Shown: piece after piece, positions 60,717 through 64,000 of the stretch
Position numbering within the stretch: position 1 is the first letter of the stretch
Layout of the letters: the number at the start of each line of letters is the position of its first letter
Source: Saccharomycopsis phalli
Lineage: Eukaryota > Ascomycota > Saccharomycetes > Ascoideales > Saccharomycopsidaceae
Assembly (NCBI GenBank): GCA_020342235.1
Contig: CP073214.1
Coordinates: forward strand, 992,001-1,056,000
Direction of reading: 5' to 3'
DNA length: 64,000 nucleotides
Notes under the pieces: generated by a model
The model's input: only the letters and a program-made list of their open reading frames with translations
What the model was told of the DNA's origin: nothing
The model's database searches: none
Made by a program: the position numbers and the translations under genes

Positions 60717-62132
60717 ATGAACTTCTTGGGTGGGAAAAGCAGCAAAAACGAGGGTAAGTAGACACTTCGCTGGGGCATACTGACAACAGAATCTTCCGAT
60801 AAGCACGAAATCGAGCAGCTTCTCAGAAGCAGTCTCAGCGACAACAGCTGGGGCCCTACCAAGGACGAGTTGGAGAGGCTCAGTCGATACGCCGAGGATT
60901 CGTTCAACTATAGACTTATAATCATCACCAAAGTCATGGAGACGCTATATGGATCCTATAGCAAAGTCAATGAGAACTCCTTGAGCAAGAACTTGGCATC
61001 GCTCCATTTGCGCAGCAAGGCCAAATTCCGCAGTGAGAGCGAAAAGGACTATCGTGTCATTGTAAAGTCCATCATTGTGCTACAACTGTTGGTCATCCAG
61101 TCGACGCAGGACATTGTCGAAAGCATCAAGTCTATGAACAAGTATCACAACGACGTCTTGTATAAAATCAGCACTAGCTACGCGAAACAGGCCCCAGAGA
61201 TGGAGTTCAAGCTGGTGCAATTGGTCAAGAAAAAGGCAATGGACTTGCTCGAGTTGTTGGACAATAAGAAATTTCTTGCCGAAGAGAAACTCCACTGGAA
61301 AAACTCCAACCACGATATTTTGGCGGTGCTTGGCAACGACACCATAAACCCGAACCATGCTCACCCTGACACCATCAATATCGAGGATGCCGAACTCCCG
61401 ACTTTGCGCAGCTCGCGGCAGCTGGACTACAAGAACCACAAAGGACGGTTCGACGAGGAATCAGACGTCGACCAGCGTGTCAAGAATATGATTGCCTCGT
61501 ACAGTCAGAAGCGGAAAAAGTCCACCGGTGTACTCACGACGTCGCTCAACAGCAGTACCACTAGTATCAGCGATGGCTTGAAGCGTATTACGTCACTTAA
61601 GTCATTTTCGCGTAGTAACAGCGCCACCAGTTTTGATGACAATTTCAGAGTCCGGAGCACCCGCGGTAAGTCCTTCAGCTCCTTTGGTTCGCGGATTATT
61701 CCTAACCGCAAATCCAAGTTGCAGTTGGACGACGACGATGACAGCGACTTTCTGGATTCCGGCCACACTACGCTCTTGAACAAAACTTCCCGGCCACCAC
61801 CTCCTCCTCCGCCTCCTCCGAGTTCCAGAAAGTTCCGGTCCAACTCTACGCCGCTTATCGAGGATGTCAGGACAAGAACAATCCCAATCAAATTCAATAT
61901 CCCTGTTGCCAACACTAATGCACCACTGGCCAATAGCAGCACCCACGCAGTGGACGTCACCAAGCTACACAGCAACAACCCATTTCTCACCCCGCAATTA
62001 GACACACATTCAACAGGGGACTCGCGAAGTCCTTCTTCAATGAAGAGTTTCCTTCAGCCTGCTAGTCCAAAGGGCGTGTTCTCGCCTTCATCCAATCCAT
62101 TTGTTACTCCCGATATGCATAGAAGAAATTAA
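60717..62132 (+). CDS. ENTH-domain epsin-like protein, spliced
   Basis: 459 aa, exons 60717-60753 and 60790-62132. The frame of exon 2 has no early ATG; exon 1 encodes MNFLGGKSSKNE and joins through GTAAGT...CAG to ESSDKHEIEQLLRSSLSDNS. Residues ~20-165 look like an ENTH domain: SLSDNSWGPTKDELERLSRY, DYRVIVKSIIVLQLLVIQST, KKKAMDLLELLDNKKFLAEE. The tail is Ser-rich and basic, with a nine-proline run (about 347-355) and two NPF motifs (about 408 and 447), which bind EH domains. No ubiquitin-interacting motif or clear clathrin box was seen, so it differs from Ent1/2 and may be Ent4/Ent5-like or a clade-specific form. Confidence 0.82.
60754..60789 (+). other. ENTH-gene intron, 36 nt
   Basis: Donor GTAAGT at 60754-60759, branch-like TACTGAC at 60778-60784, acceptor CAACAG ending at 60789. 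The retained frame hits TAG inside the donor (GGT AAG TAG), so splicing is required. It is unusually short for a yeast intron. Confidence 0.75.
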
Positions 62133-62439
62133 CTAAATTGGCGGGCTTTTGTCCTTGCTTGTTGATTTCATATCGTTTATATATATATATTTTTTTGAGT
62201 TGGTATAGTTGATAGATGCTGCTGTCATTGAATATTTTATATTGCCTCGATTGTTGCTATTTGACTCGCACTGTTTGCCGATCTTTGGTGGCTTGACATG
62301 GACTCACGCGTTTTGTCGATCCCCGGTTGTTAGTATTTGACTCAACTTCTGCAGGACGTTAATGGTTTATTTATGTTATACATTTGTTTATGATATCATG
62401 TATTAATGTTTCAAACTATGTAATTACTACTCATCCAAC
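62133..62439. other. Intergenic between convergent ENTH gene and dehydrogenase
   Basis: 307 bp, 3' regions. TATATATATATTTTTTT at about 62181-62197 may serve in 3' end formation. A weak imperfect 20-bp duplication (62251 and 62327) was noted. Confidence 0.5.
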
Positions 62440-63546
62440 CTATTTCAAGAAATCTGGCAATTCTGGCTTGACATTGTCTTCCACCTGGACCTTGACACTG
62501 AAGTCGTCCTGGTTGGCACAAGTTCTCAAGGCCTTCTCAGCATCCTCCAACTTGAAAGTGTGGGTAACCATTGCATCGACATCAATGACCTTGTTATTGA
62601 TCAAGTTGATGACAGCTGGCCACGAGTCGTTGTATCTGTTGATAAACTTGACATCAATCTCGGCCAAGGACAAGTGCATAAATGGGAAGTTGTCCACAGT
62701 GGCCTTTCCGACACCAATGACCAACAAAGTTCCGTTTCTTCGCACAACATAGGCTCCAGTGATGATACTTACACCAACACCAGTGCACTCGAGCACAGAC
62801 ACTGGGGCCTCGTATTCGGTAGGGCCAAACAACTTTCTAATCTCGGTGGCCGACTCCTGTGGAGTGAGTTTAGGGTCGATCAAGTGGGTCTTGACTTCTG
62901 GCACCAACTTCTTGGCAAATTCCAACTTCTTTGGGTCCAAGTCGGTGATGACAAGTGGAGAAGCACCACGGGCCTTGGACAAAACCAAAGTACTCAAGCC
63001 AATTGGTCCAGCACCACAGATCAATGCACCCTTACCTAACTGAATGTCGGACCGCTCAATTCCGTGGTAGGCAACCGAGACTGGCTCGACCAAAGCTCCC
63101 TGAGAGTAGGTCATGGTGTCTGGCATCTTGTGCACGAATCTGTAGTCGTGCACAATGTACCGTTGCATGGCACCTGGGTCTGGGTAGATACCAATGAATC
63201 TCACACTGTCACACAAGTTGTAGTTTCCGTTCTTACACAAGAAACATTCCAAACAAGGCATCTGTGGCTCAATGGCAACACGGTCACCGACCTTGATGCC
63301 CTTGACCTGAGACCCAATGGCCAAGACATCACCAGCACTTTCGTGTCCAATAACACCATTGTCTAAGAACTTCATCTCACCAATCTCTCCGTGCTTCCAG
63401 AAATGCAAGTCGGTACCACAGATACCAGTGCACCGTGGGTGGATCAAGACGTCAAACGGACCAGGCTTTTTGATCTCGTTCTCTTTCATCTCGAGAGTCT
63501 GGTGGTTGGTAATTTGAAGGGAAGGGTTGGAGCAGGCACAAGGCAT
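62440..63546 (-). CDS. Zinc polyol dehydrogenase (L-arabinitol 4-/sorbitol dehydrogenase type)
   Basis: 368 aa medium-chain NAD-dependent dehydrogenase from the ATG at 63546. Catalytic zinc ligands C43 (GICGTDLHFWKHG) and H68-E69 (VIGHESAG); structural zinc cluster C-x2-C-x2-C-x7-C in CLECFLCKNGNYNLC; cofactor motif GAGPIGL; acidic D after LVITD that favours NAD. Blocks such as PLVITD, FVIGVGK-like LLVIGVGKATVDNFPFMHLS and RYNDSWPAVINLI resemble fungal L-arabinitol 4-dehydrogenases more than yeast Xyl2, which lacks the structural cysteines. The exact polyol substrate cannot be fixed from sequence. Confidence 0.87.
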   Translation of the reverse strand: MPCACSNPSLQITNHQTLEMKENEIKKPGPFDVLIHPRCTGICGTDLHFWKHGEIGEMKFLDNGVIGHESAGDVLAIGSQVKGIKVGDRVAIEPQMPCLECFLCKNGNYNLCDSVRFIGIYPDPGAMQRYIVHDYRFVHKMPDTMTYSQGALVEPVSVAYHGIERSDIQLGKGALICGAGPIGLSTLVLSKARGASPLVITDLDPKKLEFAKKLVPEVKTHLIDPKLTPQESATEIRKLFGPTEYEAPVSVLECTGVGVSIITGAYVVRRNGTLLVIGVGKATVDNFPFMHLSLAEIDVKFINRYNDSWPAVINLINNKVIDVDAMVTHTFKLEDAEKALRTCANQDDFSVKVQVEDNVKPELPDFLK

Positions 63547-64000
63547 TGTCAATTAACTGTTTGTTTTGATGATGGGAAACTGTGTAGAATGTGCCAGTTT
63601 ATATACTTGTTTCTTGGTGGAGTAGCCCTTCACCGTATGCCGGTGGCTGCACTCTTTGGTGGAAAGTGAGGACTGTATCTAGACAAATAAATGAACGTTG
63701 GGCACCGCTATTGGGCCCTGTCTTGTGGATATTTAAAATATTCCACCACTACAAATGTGTATTTCTGCTAATGTGCTCCAAATTCGCACTCGGATGCGGT
63801 GGTAGCTTGCTACACTTGCACATCCACCCAAAATGAAAAAGCTGGGGTAATGTCTCACCATGCGCCCTTGATGGAAAACCTGGAGTAATGACTGTCCCTC
63901 CACCCACCCTAAAAAATTTCGCGCAATTAACGTCTCACTTTCGGAAATCATCGGAATAATGCAAAATTTCATTATGCCCGGCATTCATTGACGCATCTGA
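63547..64000. promoter_or_regulatory. Upstream region of the polyol dehydrogenase
   Basis: 454 bp to the window edge. On the minus strand GTATATAAA (63598-63606) lies about 52 bp before the ATG and is a likely TATA box. Two CGG triplets in direct orientation, TCGGAAATCATCGGA (63942-63956), are of the kind bound by Zn2Cys6 regulators; this is only suggestive. No gene is supported. Confidence 0.45.

Noticed and set aside
62251-62346. Imperfect 20-bp duplication in the ENTH/dehydrogenase spacer
   Set aside because: Only about 80 percent match by eye and isolated; within chance for an AT-rich spacer.
1-64000. Search for transposons, LTRs, viral remnants, CRISPR arrays, tRNA and snRNA genes
   Set aside because: No reverse transcriptase, integrase, transposase, capsid-like frame, long terminal repeat, spaced repeat array or structural RNA core was found by reading both strands.

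Overview
This is a 64 kb piece of a budding-yeast nuclear chromosome. The genes are dense, mostly intronless, and carry many clear Saccharomycotina orthologues. Gene content (BUD4/INT1-type anillin, GZF3-type GATA factor, a second short phospholipase C, a sorbitol/L-arabinitol-type dehydrogenase) and codon use point to the CUG-Ser clade (Debaryomycetaceae and relatives). The best internal hint is a CTG codon at 58857 in one acyl-CoA synthetase. It aligns with a TCG serine in the paralogue 13 kb away. Protein lengths hold either way, but any leucine encoded by CTG should probably be read as serine. No tRNA, rRNA, transposon, LTR element, viral remnant or CRISPR array was seen.

Layout. 1-6 kb: 3' part of separase ESP1 (cut by the left edge), PAC1/LIS1 and MRI1. 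6-15 kb: clathrin heavy chain CHC1 and mitochondrial DNA polymerase MIP1. 15-26 kb: PX-domain protein LEC1, ketoacyl-CoA reductase IFA38, an MFS exporter, an alpha-arrestin and an unrecognised nuclear-looking protein. 26-33 kb: a GATA factor, VPS15 and a Myb/SANT-like regulator. 33-41 kb: GMH1, LEO1, AIM3 (with an 18-bp coding minisatellite), a possible CENP-L/IML3 and EGD2. 41-49 kb: a short PI-PLC, a FAA2-type acyl-CoA synthetase, ESCRT-II SNF8 and the carnitine carrier CRC1. 49-57 kb: FAR11, LSM12 and BUD4. 57-64 kb: mitochondrial ribosomal protein bL35m (MRP35), a second FAA2-type synthetase, an ENTH-domain protein and a zinc polyol dehydrogenase.

Four genes need a 5' intron to make sense: LSM12, BUD4, MRP35 and the ENTH gene. 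Three of these introns are very short (36-46 nt), and all lie close to the start codon or early in the gene. MRP35 is invisible as a single reading frame. Many reading frames open upstream of the true ATG, so starts were set by ATG codons and family N-termini.

Functional themes are ordinary housekeeping: vesicle traffic (CHC1, VPS15, SNF8, GMH1, ENTH protein), cortical actin and bud-site proteins (AIM3, BUD4), mitochondrial genome and ribosome (MIP1, MRP35), and fatty-acid use (two FAA2-type synthetases, CRC1, IFA38). I found no clearly novel multi-gene system. The most useful results are the hidden spliced gene, the very short introns, the diverged FAA2-type pair, the candidate centromere protein, and several structured promoter regions.
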